DNA of 64,000 bases from Streptomyces flavofungini. Its GTDB lineage: Bacteria > Actinomycetota > Actinomycetes > Streptomycetales > Streptomycetaceae. The position numbers and the translations under genes are program-made. The stretch's first letter is position 1, and each line of letters starts with the position of its first letter. The stretch is taken from contig NZ_CP128846.1 in NCBI RefSeq assembly GCF_030388665.1, positions 2,706,001 through 2,770,000 on the forward strand, read 5' to 3'. A model generated the notes under the pieces. That model did not search any database. It worked only from the letters and a program-made list of their open reading frames with translations, and had not been told where the DNA came from. This document shows positions 20,001-28,157 of the stretch, one piece after another.

Positions 20001-21122
20001 CCCGACTTCGACGGCCCGCCCCCGGGCATGTCCGGCCAGAACGGCACCGCCCAGGCCCCGGGCGGGCAGGGCACCGGCGAGTTCATGCGCTCCGACGTCT
20101 TCGGCGGCCCCGCCCAGGGCTCCCCGCAGGGCGGCCAGGGCGGCCAAGCCCCGCACAGCACCGGTGAGTTCTCCGTGCCGCGTCCGCCCGCGCCGCGCCG
20201 CGGCCAGGGTCCGGGCGAGGGCCGGCGCGGCGACCGCCAGGGCGCCCCGCGGCAGCCCCAGGGCCAGCAGCCGTCCGCCCCGCAGCGCCCGCAGGCCCAG
20301 CTGCCGCAGGCCCCGCAGCCACAGGCGCCGCAGCAGTCCGAGCCGGAGGCCCTGCCGCCCGCGTCCGGACCGCTGGACGGGCGAACCCCGCTGTACGACA
20401 CGCTGGAGACCAACTGGTTCTCCCAGCAGGCCCAGGAGCAGGCCGAGCAGGAGCGCCAGGCGCAGGAAGAGCGGCAGGCGCAGGCTCAGCAGGCGCAGGC
20501 ACAGCAGCAGGCCGAGCAGAACCGGCAGTCCGAGCAGCGCCACCCGGGGCTGCCGCAGCGCCCGCAGCCGCGCCGATTCCAGCAGCCGCAGGCCCCGCAG
20601 CACGGCAACGGCTCCGAGCCCGGTCCCCGTCCGGAGCCGGTCCGCCGTCCCGACGCGGGCGGCGCCCAGCAGCCGCTGCCGCGGCGTGAGCAGCAGCTGC
20701 CGCAGCGCCCGGCGCCCGACCAGGGCCGCGCGGGTGGCCTCGGCACTCCCCCGCTGCCCCAGCGTCCCGGCGGCTCCCCGGCTCCGGCCGCGAGCAACGG
20801 CAACACGAACAGCACCACCGGCACCACCAGCAACACCGCTTGGCGTACATCGCCGAACGACGAGCTCGGCCGCCAGGCCGAGCGCGTCCGGCAGCCCTCC
20901 GCGGGCGGCGTCACCACGTCCGGGCTGCCGCGCCGGGTGCCACGGGCGAACCTCGTGGCGGGTACCGCGCAGCAGGCTCAGGAGAGCGCGGGTCCGCAGG
21001 TCTCCCGCGCGCCCGACGACGTGCGCGGCCGGCTGACCAATCTCCGCCGGGGCATCCAGCAGGGTCGTCAGGCCGGTTCCGGCCAGACCGGCAGTTTCCC
21101 CACTCACCAGCAGGAGCGTTAG
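17082..21122 (+). CDS. cvnA1: Conservon sensor kinase-like protein CvnA (conservon 1)
   Basis: A 1346-aa membrane protein. Residues 1-80 are a Gly/Pro/charged N-terminus; TM1 is about 87-107; an extracytoplasmic helical nitrate-sensor-like (NIT) domain follows (LAAALQEERDQSAG); TM2 is about 398-422; then HAMP, a DHp-like helix with LDHLATRMRRNGENLL (His near 541), and a GHKL ATPase domain with N box ELLENATSF (about 614) and HDTGIGL. From about residue 710 to the end is a Pro/Gln/Gly/Ala-rich tail with STGQFAVP/STGEFSVP-like repeats, a TPLYDTLETNWF motif and a conserved end AGGVTTSGLPRRVPRANLV. Start GTG 17082 has AGAGG 11 bases upstream, the same layout as in the second conservon. Confidence 0.9.
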   Translation: MQGRFKRDGKGSPQAGRGRGDASAEPERGGSDRGSSAQHAQNPGQVQSGDGGAGASGPAAGTALSKGSKTPPGPGPRIALRNWRISTRLVSLLALPVIAATSLGALRINSSLDEIEQLDNMKLLTDMTKQATDLAAALQEERDQSAGPLAHGANDSDFAVKGTRVKTDRAYRTFLRGTQQLEDGDNDKGLLGVRQSTIQITRQLQKINEVRRNAYADDKSFSQTVDAYSQLIEQLLKLSQDMAQATSNPDMIQRTRALSAFSSAKEYASVQRAIIAAALPANNREFGKLSETDRRYAFSALDKEGSELQSFNRIYTGDREKLLKPISEGNPSIQAANSYAKRVLEQEGGIKLRGKRSYKDWVDADSTKISEMAKIELTLLDEMEQKARSLRNESEQQAILNGALILLVLGVSLVGAFVVARSMIRSLRRLQDTATKVAQDRLPELVKQLSESDPQDVDTSVESVGVHSRDEIGQVAAAFDDVHREAVRLAAEQALLRGNVNAMFTNLSRRSQGLIQRQLSLISELESREADPDQLSSLFKLDHLATRMRRNGENLLVLAGEEPGRRWTRPVPLVDVLRAAASEVEQYERIELSAVPSTEVAGRVVNDLVHLLAELLENATSFSSPQTKVKVTGHALPDGRVLIEIHDTGIGLSPEDLAAINERLASPPTVDVSVSRRMGLFVVGRLSQRHGIRIQLRPSDSGGTTALVMLPVDVAQGGKKVPSKAGAPAPTGGPAAAQASAGAAAARRGGGVAAGLSGAARARGGQVGPGAGAQRGQVASGPGPRAALPARGGTNQGGPSTGSPVAPGGLAGAGASGPGASGPAGLAGPSAPNGPLGGQRPQAPQLPQSPQPPQGGRTGFSQGSRPGAAQPPVPQQRTNDAGPGAGGEQGRRPQLPPRPGADQRGNAPRAELPGGNPQPRTPSWSDENAQPQVSREPFDAPRGHEEPESTGQFAVPAGLDDRQGPGSTAQFDRPDFDGPPPGMSGQNGTAQAPGGQGTGEFMRSDVFGGPAQGSPQGGQGGQAPHSTGEFSVPRPPAPRRGQGPGEGRRGDRQGAPRQPQGQQPSAPQRPQAQLPQAPQPQAPQQSEPEALPPASGPLDGRTPLYDTLETNWFSQQAQEQAEQERQAQEERQAQAQQAQAQQQAEQNRQSEQRHPGLPQRPQPRRFQQPQAPQHGNGSEPGPRPEPVRRPDAGGAQQPLPRREQQLPQRPAPDQGRAGGLGTPPLPQRPGGSPAPAASNGNTNSTTGTTSNTAWRTSPNDELGRQAERVRQPSAGGVTTSGLPRRVPRANLVAGTAQQAQESAGPQVSRAPDDVRGRLTNLRRGIQQGRQAGSGQTGSFPTHQQER

Positions 21123-21545
21123 TTGAGTCCGATGAGCCAGGCGGCACAGAACCTGAACTGGTTGATCACCAACTTCGTGGACAACACCCCCGGGGTGTCC
21201 CACACGGTCGTGGTCTCCGCCGACGGCCTGCTTCTCGCGATGTCCGAGGGCTTTCCGCGCGACCGCGCCGACCAGCTCGCGGCCGTCGCCTCCGGCCTGA
21301 CCTCCCTCACCGCCGGGGCCTCCCGGATCTTCGAGGGCGGCGCGGTCACGCAGACCGTGGTGGAGATGGAGCGCGGCTTCCTGTTCATCATGTCCGTCTC
21401 GGACGGTTCGTCGCTCGCCGTCCTCGCGCACCCCGAGTGCGACATCGGCCTCGTCGGCTACGAGATGGCTCTCCTCGTCGACCGCGCGGGCACCGTCCTC
21501 ACCCCGGACCTGCGCGCCGAGCTCCAGGGCAGCCTGCTCCACTAG
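21123..21545 (+). CDS. cvnB1: Roadblock/LC7 protein CvnB (conservon 1)
   Basis: A 140-aa roadblock/LC7-domain protein (QAAQNLNWLITNFVDNTPGV, ETTVVSADGL-like strand, GYEMALLVDRAGTVLTPDLR). In conservons the roadblock protein is thought to bridge the kinase-like CvnA and the GTPase. Two starts are possible: TTG 21123, directly abutting the cvnA1 stop with AGGAG 6 bases away (inside the cvnA1 tail), and ATG 21132. The paralogue starts at a GTG in the equivalent place, so TTG is preferred. Confidence 0.9.
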   Translation: MSPMSQAAQNLNWLITNFVDNTPGVSHTVVVSADGLLLAMSEGFPRDRADQLAAVASGLTSLTAGASRIFEGGAVTQTVVEMERGFLFIMSVSDGSSLAVLAHPECDIGLVGYEMALLVDRAGTVLTPDLRAELQGSLLH

Positions 21546-21702
21546 GCCTCCCCCACGGCCCGCCCCGCCCCCCTCGCCCGGCCGCCCCCACCGCCCGAGC
21601 GAGCCGACCGACCGTACCGACTCACCGTCCGGCCGCCAGTCATGCCCCCACCCGGCTCTGTCAGACGGAACGCAGACAACTGCTGTCCCGCCCGGAGGAT
21701 CC

Positions 21703-22110
21703 ATGAACCCGCCCACCGCCTCTCACGACCCGTACGGCGCCGCCCATGCCGGGTACGGAGATGAGGGCGACCAGCCGCTGGTGCGTCCGTACGCGATGAC
21801 CGGCGGCCGGACCCGGCCCCGCTACCAGCTCGCGATAGAGGCGCTGGTGAGCACCACGGCCGACCCGGCCCAGCTGATGGGGCTGCTTCCCGAGCACCAG
21901 CGGATCTGCCACCTGTGCCGTGAGGTCAAGTCGGTGGCCGAGGTCTCCGCGCTGCTCTCGATGCCGCTCGGTGTGGCCCGCATCCTCGTCGCCGACCTGG
22001 CCGAGGCCGGGCTCGTCGCCATCCACCAGCCCGGCGGCGACGAGAACGCCGGCGGCCAGCCCGACGTGACACTGCTCGAAAGGGTGCTCAGTGGACTTCG
22101 CAAGCTCTAA
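21703..22110 (+). CDS. cvnC1: DUF742 protein CvnC (conservon 1)
   Basis: A 135-aa DUF742 protein with a winged-helix-like core: LVRPYAMTGGRTRPRYQLAI, LPEHQRICHLCREVKSVAEV, and LGVARILVADLAEAGLVAIH. The CHLC pair is conserved in the paralogue (CNLC). It follows cvnB1 after a 157-bp non-coding gap and its last 20 bp overlap cvnD1, so C and D are translationally coupled. Confidence 0.92.
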   Translation: MNPPTASHDPYGAAHAGYGDEGDQPLVRPYAMTGGRTRPRYQLAIEALVSTTADPAQLMGLLPEHQRICHLCREVKSVAEVSALLSMPLGVARILVADLAEAGLVAIHQPGGDENAGGQPDVTLLERVLSGLRKL

Positions 22111-22696
22111 CGGGGGCGGCTACGCGGGCTCCGACGAAGGGTCCGGCCGGTCCACCACGTCCGCCAAGATCGTGGTGGCGGGCGGCTTCGGCGTGGGCAA
22201 GACCACGTTCGTCGGCGCGGTCTCGGAGATCAACCCGCTGCGCACCGAGGCCGTGATGACGTCCGCGTCCGCGGGCATCGACGACCTCACGCACACCGGT
22301 GACAAGACCACCACGACGGTGGCGATGGATTTCGGCCGCATCACGCTCGACCAGGATCTGATCCTGTACCTGTTCGGCACGCCCGGACAGGACCGGTTCT
22401 GGTTCATGTGGGACGACCTGGTGCGGGGTGCGATCGGCGCCGTCGTGCTCGTCGACACCCGGCGTCTGGCCGACTGTTTCCCGGCCGTGGACTACTTCGA
22501 GAACTCCGGGCTGCCCTTCGTCATCGCCCTCAACGGCTTCGACGGCCACCAGCCGTACACCCCCGACGAAGTGCGCGAAGCACTGCAGATCGGACCGGGC
22601 ACACCCATCATCACCACCGACGCCCGGCACCGTGCGGACGCAAAGAGTGGCCTGATCACACTGGTTGAGCACGCACTTATGGCACGTCTCAAGTAG
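22091..22696 (+). CDS. cvnD1: Ras-like GTPase CvnD (conservon 1)
   Basis: A 201-aa small GTPase of the MglA/Ras-like family. G1/P-loop GGFGVGKTTFVGAVSE, G3 LFGTPGQDRFWFMWDD (Gly-Thr-Pro-Gly instead of Asp-x-x-Gly), and a degenerate G4 ALNGFDG (Asn-Gly-Phe-Asp, not NKxD). N-terminal 20 residues are flexible. GTG 22091 lies within the end of cvnC1. In conservons the GTPase works with the A, B and C proteins at the membrane. Confidence 0.93.
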   Translation: MDFASSNGGGYAGSDEGSGRSTTSAKIVVAGGFGVGKTTFVGAVSEINPLRTEAVMTSASAGIDDLTHTGDKTTTTVAMDFGRITLDQDLILYLFGTPGQDRFWFMWDDLVRGAIGAVVLVDTRRLADCFPAVDYFENSGLPFVIALNGFDGHQPYTPDEVREALQIGPGTPIITTDARHRADAKSGLITLVEHALMARLK

Positions 22697-22841
22697 GCGG
22701 GGGCATACGGAAGTTGTCGTAGAGCGCACGGAACGATCTGTGTCCTTTGACACGGACGGCTGCCGTGTTCATAACGTTTCGACAGAGAATTGCGCCGCCC
22801 CCGCCACACATCGCGGTCGGCTCGTCTCGCTGTGCTCACAA

Positions 22842-22865
22842 GAGCCCCGCCTTTTGGCGGGGCTC
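22842..22865 (+). terminator. Terminator after conservon 1
   Basis: A 10-bp stem (22842-22851 GAGCCCCGCC with 22856-22865) and TTTT loop, followed by GCTCTTTATG. It separates conservon 1 from conservon 2; the rest of 22697-23037 should hold the cvnA2 promoter but no clear boxes are seen. Confidence 0.8.
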
Positions 22866-23037
22866 GCTCTTTATGACCGATTTATCTGAGGCTTACACCA
22901 CTCGGAGCTGTTCATTCCCACTGTTTGGAAGAGCACAGCCTGACGTGCTGGAATGCGCTGAACTGCCCAGTAGCACGGGCCTTTGGAGACGACAGCGGCA
23001 CCAGCGCGGGAGCCGCCGCCGAGAGGTTGTTGGTCGA

Positions 23038-26000
23038 GTGAGGCGAAGCAAGACGAGCCCCGCATCCCCGGACCGGGACACGCGGGGCAACTTCACCCCG
23101 CCGCCGCGCGCCGCGGCACCCGCCGCGGACGTGCCCGGCGACGAGCCGCAGGCCGCCTCCGGCGGTCGGATGTCGCCCAGGAACTGGCGCGTGCCGACCC
23201 GCCTGAACGCGATCCTCCTCATACCCGTGCTGGTCGGGCTCGTCATGGGCGGCTTCCAGGTGAAGGGCGCCATCGACACCTGGGACGAGGCCCGCGACGC
23301 CGAGGCCACCGCCCGCCTGGTGCGCGCCTCCCTCGACTACGGCAACCGCCTCATCGAGGAGCGCGACGTCTCCGCCGCGCCGCTGCTCAAGGGCAAGAAG
23401 AACAGCCCGGCCGTGGCCAAGGCCCGCAAGGCCACCGACGCCGCCGCCGTCGCGTTCAACGACGCCACGAAGGACATGCCGGACAAGGAGGGCCTCAAGC
23501 GCCGTCTGGACGGCTTCCGCAAGGTGGAGCCGAAGCTGGCGGGCCTGCGCAAGGCCGCGTACACCAGCAAGCTCCCCGGCGTCCAGACCGAAGAGGCCTA
23601 CGTCGGCATCCAGCACCCGCTGATGGAGTTCGCCAACGAACTGGGCCTCGGCACCGGAAACATCACCTCCTACGGCCGCACCGTCTACGCGGTGTCGCTG
23701 GCCAAGGCGGCGCTCTCGCTGCAGCGCTCCATCGGCACCCACATACTCACCAAGCCGGGTCCGACGCAGGCCGACCTGTCCCGGCAGAAGATCGCCTTCT
23801 CCTCGTACGCGTACCTGGAGGGCATCGCCATCCAGGAGTACACCGGCGGCGGCACGCCCCAGGACGTGCGCAAGCTCGACGAGGCGAAGAAGAAGCTCAC
23901 CGCCGCGGGCGAGAAGCAGTCGGAGGAGGCCGCGGCGGCCGCCCGCGCCCAGGGCAAGAAGTACGTGCCGATGCCGAGCGGCGAGAAGTCCGTCGCGCTC
24001 ATCGCGGGCCTGCCCTCCACCCAGCCGAGCGCCCTGGTCGCGCTCGCGGGCAAGGGCGTCACCGCCCCCGCGCTGTGGAACGCCACCAGCCTGAAGTTCG
24101 ACGCCTACCGCGCCATCGAGGCGGACCTCGCGGACAAGGCCGTGAGCGAGGCCTCCGACATCGCCGACAACGCCAAGACCGACGCCTTCATCACCGGCGC
24201 CGTCGTCGTGGTCGCGCTGCTCGCCGCCTTCGTCCTGGCCGGTCTCATGGCCCGCCAGATGAGCCGCTCGATGCGCAGCCTGCGCACCGCCGCCTTCGGC
24301 ATCGCCGAGCAGCGCCTGCCGATGCTCGTCGACCAGCTCTCGCGCACCGACCCGGGCCGCGTCGACACCCGCGTGCAGCCCATCCCGATCACCTCCACCG
24401 ACGAGATCGGCGAGGTCGCCCGCGCCTTCGACCAGGTGCACCGCGAGGCCGTCCGGCTCGCCTCCGAGCAGGCCCTGCTGCGCGGCAATATCAACGCGAT
24501 CTTCACGAACCTGTCGCGCCGCAACCAGTCGCTGATCGAGGGCCAGCTGACCCTCATCACCGACCTGGAGAACAACGAGGCCGACCCGGACCAGCTGGAG
24601 TCCCTCTTCCGCCTGGACCACCTCGCGACCCGCATGCGCCGCAACGGCGAGAACCTCCTGGTCCTCTCCGGCGAGGAGCCCGGCCGCCGCTGGGACCAGC
24701 CGGTGCCGCTGGTCGACGTGCTGCGCGCCGCCTCCTCCGAGGTGGAGCAGTACGAGCGCATCGAGCTGTCGGGCGTCCCGGAGGCCGAGATCCACGGCCT
24801 GGCCGTGACCGACCTCGTGCACCTGCTCGCCGAGCTCCTGGAGAACGCCACGGCGTTCTCCTCGCCGCAGACCAAGGTCAGGGTCACCGCGACCCGGCTC
24901 CCCGACGGCCGCGTGATGATCGAGATCCACGACAAGGGCATCGGCCTGACCGCCGAGGACTTCGCGGACATCAACCACCGCCTGGCCAACCCGCCGACCG
25001 TGGACGCCGCGATCTCCCAGCGCATGGGCCTGTTCGTGGTCGGCCGCCTGTCCGACCGGCACGGCATCCGGGTCCAGCTGCGCCCGTCGGGCGAGCAGGC
25101 GGGCACCACCTCGCTCGTCATGCTGCCGGACAACATCACCCACGGTGGCGGTGGCGAACTGCAGGGGCAGGACTCCGAGTTCACGGTCTCCTCGATCATC
25201 CCGGAGCAGCAGGTCCCCGAGGTCGAGCCGCTGCGCACGGCCGCGGAGCTGGGCTTCGACGACAGCCGCTACCACGCCGACGCGGCCGACGCGGGGAGCC
25301 AACTCGACCCCGTGGGCCGCTCGTTGATGCGTGAGGAGCGCCGCGCCGCCCTGGAGGCACAGGCGCACTCGGGCCAGCCCCAGCAGCAGGCCGGCGCCGA
25401 GCGCCCGCTGTTCCGCGACGAGGTCCAGGGTGGCCAGGAGACGTACGAGCAGTCGTCCGGCTACGACTACCCGCAGCAGCAGGGCGGGTACGAGAACGGG
25501 ACGGACGGGGCGGTGCCGCACCCGGCGTACGACGACCAGCACGTCGCGTACGACCCCGCGGGGGCCGCGTACGACGGTCAGCAGACGCCCGGATACGACC
25601 AGGACCAGACCGGCTACGACACGCGGCAGAGCTACGACCAGGGCGCGCAGGCGTACGACGAGTCGTACTACACGACCCAGGACGGATATCAGGACGCCGC
25701 CTATACGGAGTCGGGCCAGGTCGGTCACGACGCTCGTACGGGCGGTCTCCAGGAGCCCTTCGCCACCTATCCGGAGCGTTCCCACCAGGACGACTGGCCG
25801 TTGCGGGACAGCTACCAGGGCGAGTACCAGGACGAGTACGCTCCCGAAGCGGAACCCGCACCGGCGGCTGACGCGGGCGAGCATGAGCGCGTAGGCTTCG
25901 ACCGTCCGGGACCTGCCGCGTCGGCGCCGCCGGCCCCGTCCGCCGCCCACGAGCTGACCGACGCGGGCCTTCCGCGTCGCGGCAGCGCGGCGGCGAACGG

Positions 26001-26394
26001 CAACGGCGCCGCCCCCGTCGCGCAGCGCCCAGAGAGCCCGAGCGGCGAGAGCCACGACGGCGACCTGCGGGGCGACGCCCAGCAGGACGAGCAGCAGAGC
26101 TCCGCCGTGCGTTCGTCCAACGACGACCGCTGGCAGCGCGCCGAGCAGCTGCGGGAGCCCAAGGCGGGCGGGGTCACCTCGTCCGGCCTCCCGCGGCGGG
26201 TGCCCAAGGCCAACCTGGTCGAGGGCACCGCGGAGCAGACCCCGCAGGGCGGCCCCCAGGTCTCCCGCGACCCCGAGGAAGTGCGGGGCAGGCTGAGCAA
26301 CCTGCGCCGCGGCGTCCAGCGGGGCCGCAGCGCGGGAAGTGACACGAATGGCCAGGGCTTCAGCCCTGATAGCACCTACAACCAGGAGCGTTAG
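23038..26394 (+). CDS. cvnA2: Conservon sensor kinase-like protein CvnA (conservon 2)
   Basis: An 1118-aa paralogue of the first CvnA. TM1 is about residues 57-77, the extracytoplasmic domain contains LIEERDVSAAPLL, TM2 is about 383-405, then HAMP, LDHLATRMRRNGENLL (His about 526), N box ELLENATAF (about 599) and HDKGIGL. The tail differs from conservon 1: residues about 805-890 are a Tyr/Asp-rich repeat (YDxxQ-type: VAYDPAG, GYDQDQ, TGYDTRQ, SYDQG), followed by Pro/Ala/Gln linker and the shared end AGGVTSSGLPRRVPKANLV. Start GTG 23038 has GAGAGG 11 bases upstream. Confidence 0.9.
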   Translation: MRRSKTSPASPDRDTRGNFTPPPRAAAPAADVPGDEPQAASGGRMSPRNWRVPTRLNAILLIPVLVGLVMGGFQVKGAIDTWDEARDAEATARLVRASLDYGNRLIEERDVSAAPLLKGKKNSPAVAKARKATDAAAVAFNDATKDMPDKEGLKRRLDGFRKVEPKLAGLRKAAYTSKLPGVQTEEAYVGIQHPLMEFANELGLGTGNITSYGRTVYAVSLAKAALSLQRSIGTHILTKPGPTQADLSRQKIAFSSYAYLEGIAIQEYTGGGTPQDVRKLDEAKKKLTAAGEKQSEEAAAAARAQGKKYVPMPSGEKSVALIAGLPSTQPSALVALAGKGVTAPALWNATSLKFDAYRAIEADLADKAVSEASDIADNAKTDAFITGAVVVVALLAAFVLAGLMARQMSRSMRSLRTAAFGIAEQRLPMLVDQLSRTDPGRVDTRVQPIPITSTDEIGEVARAFDQVHREAVRLASEQALLRGNINAIFTNLSRRNQSLIEGQLTLITDLENNEADPDQLESLFRLDHLATRMRRNGENLLVLSGEEPGRRWDQPVPLVDVLRAASSEVEQYERIELSGVPEAEIHGLAVTDLVHLLAELLENATAFSSPQTKVRVTATRLPDGRVMIEIHDKGIGLTAEDFADINHRLANPPTVDAAISQRMGLFVVGRLSDRHGIRVQLRPSGEQAGTTSLVMLPDNITHGGGGELQGQDSEFTVSSIIPEQQVPEVEPLRTAAELGFDDSRYHADAADAGSQLDPVGRSLMREERRAALEAQAHSGQPQQQAGAERPLFRDEVQGGQETYEQSSGYDYPQQQGGYENGTDGAVPHPAYDDQHVAYDPAGAAYDGQQTPGYDQDQTGYDTRQSYDQGAQAYDESYYTTQDGYQDAAYTESGQVGHDARTGGLQEPFATYPERSHQDDWPLRDSYQGEYQDEYAPEAEPAPAADAGEHERVGFDRPGPAASAPPAPSAAHELTDAGLPRRGSAAANGNGAAPVAQRPESPSGESHDGDLRGDAQQDEQQSSAVRSSNDDRWQRAEQLREPKAGGVTSSGLPRRVPKANLVEGTAEQTPQGGPQVSRDPEEVRGRLSNLRRGVQRGRSAGSDTNGQGFSPDSTYNQER

Positions 26395-26395
26395 T

Positions 26396-26818
26396 GTGAG
26401 CCCGATGAGCCAGGCGGCGCAGAACCTGAACTGGTTGATCACCAACTTCGTGGACAACACCCCCGGGGTGTCCCACACCGTGGTGGTCTCCGCCGACGGA
26501 CTCCTTCTGGCGATGTCCGAAGGTTTCCCGCGCGACCGAGCCGATCAGCTCGCGGCGGTCGCGTCGGGCCTGACCTCCCTCACCGCCGGGGCCTCCCGGA
26601 TCTTCGAGGGCGGCTCTGTGACCCAGACCGTTGTGGAGATGGAGCGAGGATTTCTCTTCATCATGTCCATCTCCGACGGATCGTCCCTCGCCGTACTCGC
26701 CCACCCAGAAGCGGACATCGGTCTCATTGGGTACGAGATGGCACTTCTCGTCGACCGCGCGGGCACCGTCCTCACTCCGGACCTGCGCGCGGAGCTTCAG
26801 GGGAGCCTGCTCAACTAA
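26396..26818 (+). CDS. cvnB2: Roadblock/LC7 protein CvnB (conservon 2)
   Basis: A 140-aa roadblock/LC7 protein nearly identical to the conservon 1 copy (first 45 residues the same). It starts at GTG 26396, one base after the cvnA2 stop, using the AGGAG (26383-26387) inside the cvnA2 tail; an internal ATG lies three codons on. The close identity of the two B proteins suggests that they could be interchangeable between the two conservons. Confidence 0.92.
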   Translation: MSPMSQAAQNLNWLITNFVDNTPGVSHTVVVSADGLLLAMSEGFPRDRADQLAAVASGLTSLTAGASRIFEGGSVTQTVVEMERGFLFIMSISDGSSLAVLAHPEADIGLIGYEMALLVDRAGTVLTPDLRAELQGSLLN

Positions 26819-26913
26819 CAGACAGACGGTGCGTATTCGCGTCCCGGGGTCGTAAGGTTTCGGGACGCGGCTCCACAGTGATGGTGCCGAGCACAGTTTC
26901 GGAGGAGGAGTAC

Positions 26914-27504
26914 GTGGCTGCAACACCCCCAGACGGTTCGTCTTCGGCCAACTGGCCTTCCGGCCGCGGCCAGGGCCAGGGTGACGGTTCGCAGAACCGG
27001 TACAACTTCCCCTCCGCGCCCAGTCACCGCCGCCAGGCGCCGTACCGGCAGCCGGGCCCCCAGGCGCCCGGCCCCAGCCCGTACGACCAGCCGTACGCAC
27101 CCCGGATCCAGCCGGTGCAGCCGCAGCGCCGCTCCTCGGAGCCGGCGCCCGCACCGGCCGCGTCCAACCCCCTGGTGCGCCCGTACGCCATGACGGGCGG
27201 CCGCACCAGGCCGCGCTACCAGCTCGCCATCGAGGCGCTGGTGCACACCACCGCACAACCGCATCAGCTGCAGGGGCAGTTGCCGGAACACCAGCGCATC
27301 TGCAACCTGTGCCGCGAGATCAAATCGGTGGCCGAGATCTCGGCCCTGCTCTCCATCCCCCTCGGCGTTGCCCGGATCCTCGTCGCCGACCTGGCGGAGG
27401 CCGGTCTTGTCGCCATCCATCAGCCCGGCGGCGACGAGACCGCCGGCGGTCAGCCAGACGTGACACTGCTCGAAAGGGTGCTCAGTGGACTTCGCAAGCT
27501 CTAG
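26914..27504 (+). CDS. cvnC2: DUF742 protein CvnC (conservon 2)
   Basis: A 196-aa DUF742 protein, longer than the conservon 1 copy because of a 75-residue Pro/Gln/Tyr-rich N-terminus (QPGPQAPGPSPYDQPYAPR). The core matches (LVRPYAMTGGRTRPRYQLAI; CNLCREIKSVAEISALLSIP). GTG 26914 is preferred because GGAGGAGGAG (26901-26910) stands right before it; the open frame extends a little further up. Its last 20 bp overlap cvnD2 exactly as in conservon 1. Confidence 0.92.
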   Translation: MAATPPDGSSSANWPSGRGQGQGDGSQNRYNFPSAPSHRRQAPYRQPGPQAPGPSPYDQPYAPRIQPVQPQRRSSEPAPAPAASNPLVRPYAMTGGRTRPRYQLAIEALVHTTAQPHQLQGQLPEHQRICNLCREIKSVAEISALLSIPLGVARILVADLAEAGLVAIHQPGGDETAGGQPDVTLLERVLSGLRKL

Positions 27505-28069
27505 CGGCGGAGCAACAGCCCGCTCCACCACCAGCGCGAAAATCGTGGTGGCGGGCGGCTTCGGCGTGGGCAAGACCACGTTCGTCGGGGCGGTCTCTGA
27601 GATCAACCCGCTGCGCACCGAGGCCGTCATGACGTCCGCGTCCGCGGGCATCGACGACCTCACCCACACCGGGGACAAGACGACGACCACCGTCGCCATG
27701 GACTTCGGTCGCATCACCCTGGACCAGGACCTGATCCTGTACCTGTTCGGCACGCCCGGACAGGACCGGTTCTGGTTCATGTGGGACGACCTGGTCCGTG
27801 GCGCCATCGGCGCGGTCGTCCTGGTCGACACGAGGCGGCTCGCCGACTGCTTCCCCGCCGTCGACTACTTCGAGAACTCCGGGCTGCCCTTCGTCATCGC
27901 CCTCAACGGCTTCGACGGCCACCAGCCGTACACCCCCGACGAGGTCCGCGAGGCCCTGCAGATCGGCCCGGACACCCCGATCATCACCACCGACGCCCGC
28001 CACCGCGCGGACGCGAAGAGCGCGTTGATCACCCTGGTCGAGCACGCGCTGATGGCCCGCCTGCGGTAG
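27485..28069 (+). CDS. cvnD2: Ras-like GTPase CvnD (conservon 2)
   Basis: A 194-aa GTPase almost identical to the first CvnD (G1 GGFGVGKTTFVGAVSE, G3 FGTPGQDRFWF, ALNGFDGHQPYTPDEVREAL), differing mainly in a shorter Ser/Gly N-terminus. GTG 27485 overlaps cvnC2 by 20 bp. A terminator hairpin follows. Confidence 0.94.
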   Translation: MDFASSSGGATARSTTSAKIVVAGGFGVGKTTFVGAVSEINPLRTEAVMTSASAGIDDLTHTGDKTTTTVAMDFGRITLDQDLILYLFGTPGQDRFWFMWDDLVRGAIGAVVLVDTRRLADCFPAVDYFENSGLPFVIALNGFDGHQPYTPDEVREALQIGPDTPIITTDARHRADAKSALITLVEHALMARLR

Positions 28070-28088
28070 CACCGCCGCCCCCTCGCCG

Positions 28089-28128
28089 GACGGGGCCCGG
28101 TCCGGAACCCACCGGAACGGGCCCCGTC
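28089..28128 (+). terminator. Terminator after conservon 2
   Basis: Inverted repeat 28089-28099 (GACGGGGCCCG) with 28118-28128, with an inner TCCGG/CCGGA pair. Follows cvnD2 by 19 bp. Confidence 0.75.
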
Positions 28129-28157
28129 GGCGTGTGCGTTCGCCCACCATTCCGTGC

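Noticed and set aside
17079..21716. A 1545-codon open frame on the minus strand opposite cvnA1/cvnB1
   Set aside because: It is a shadow frame produced by high GC; the plus strand encodes clear kinase, HAMP and roadblock domains with expected codon bias. The minus product has no recognisable domain.
22912..26478. A 1188-codon minus-strand frame opposite cvnA2
   Set aside because: Same reason: Arg/Ala/Gly-rich shadow of a gene with clear domains on the plus strand.
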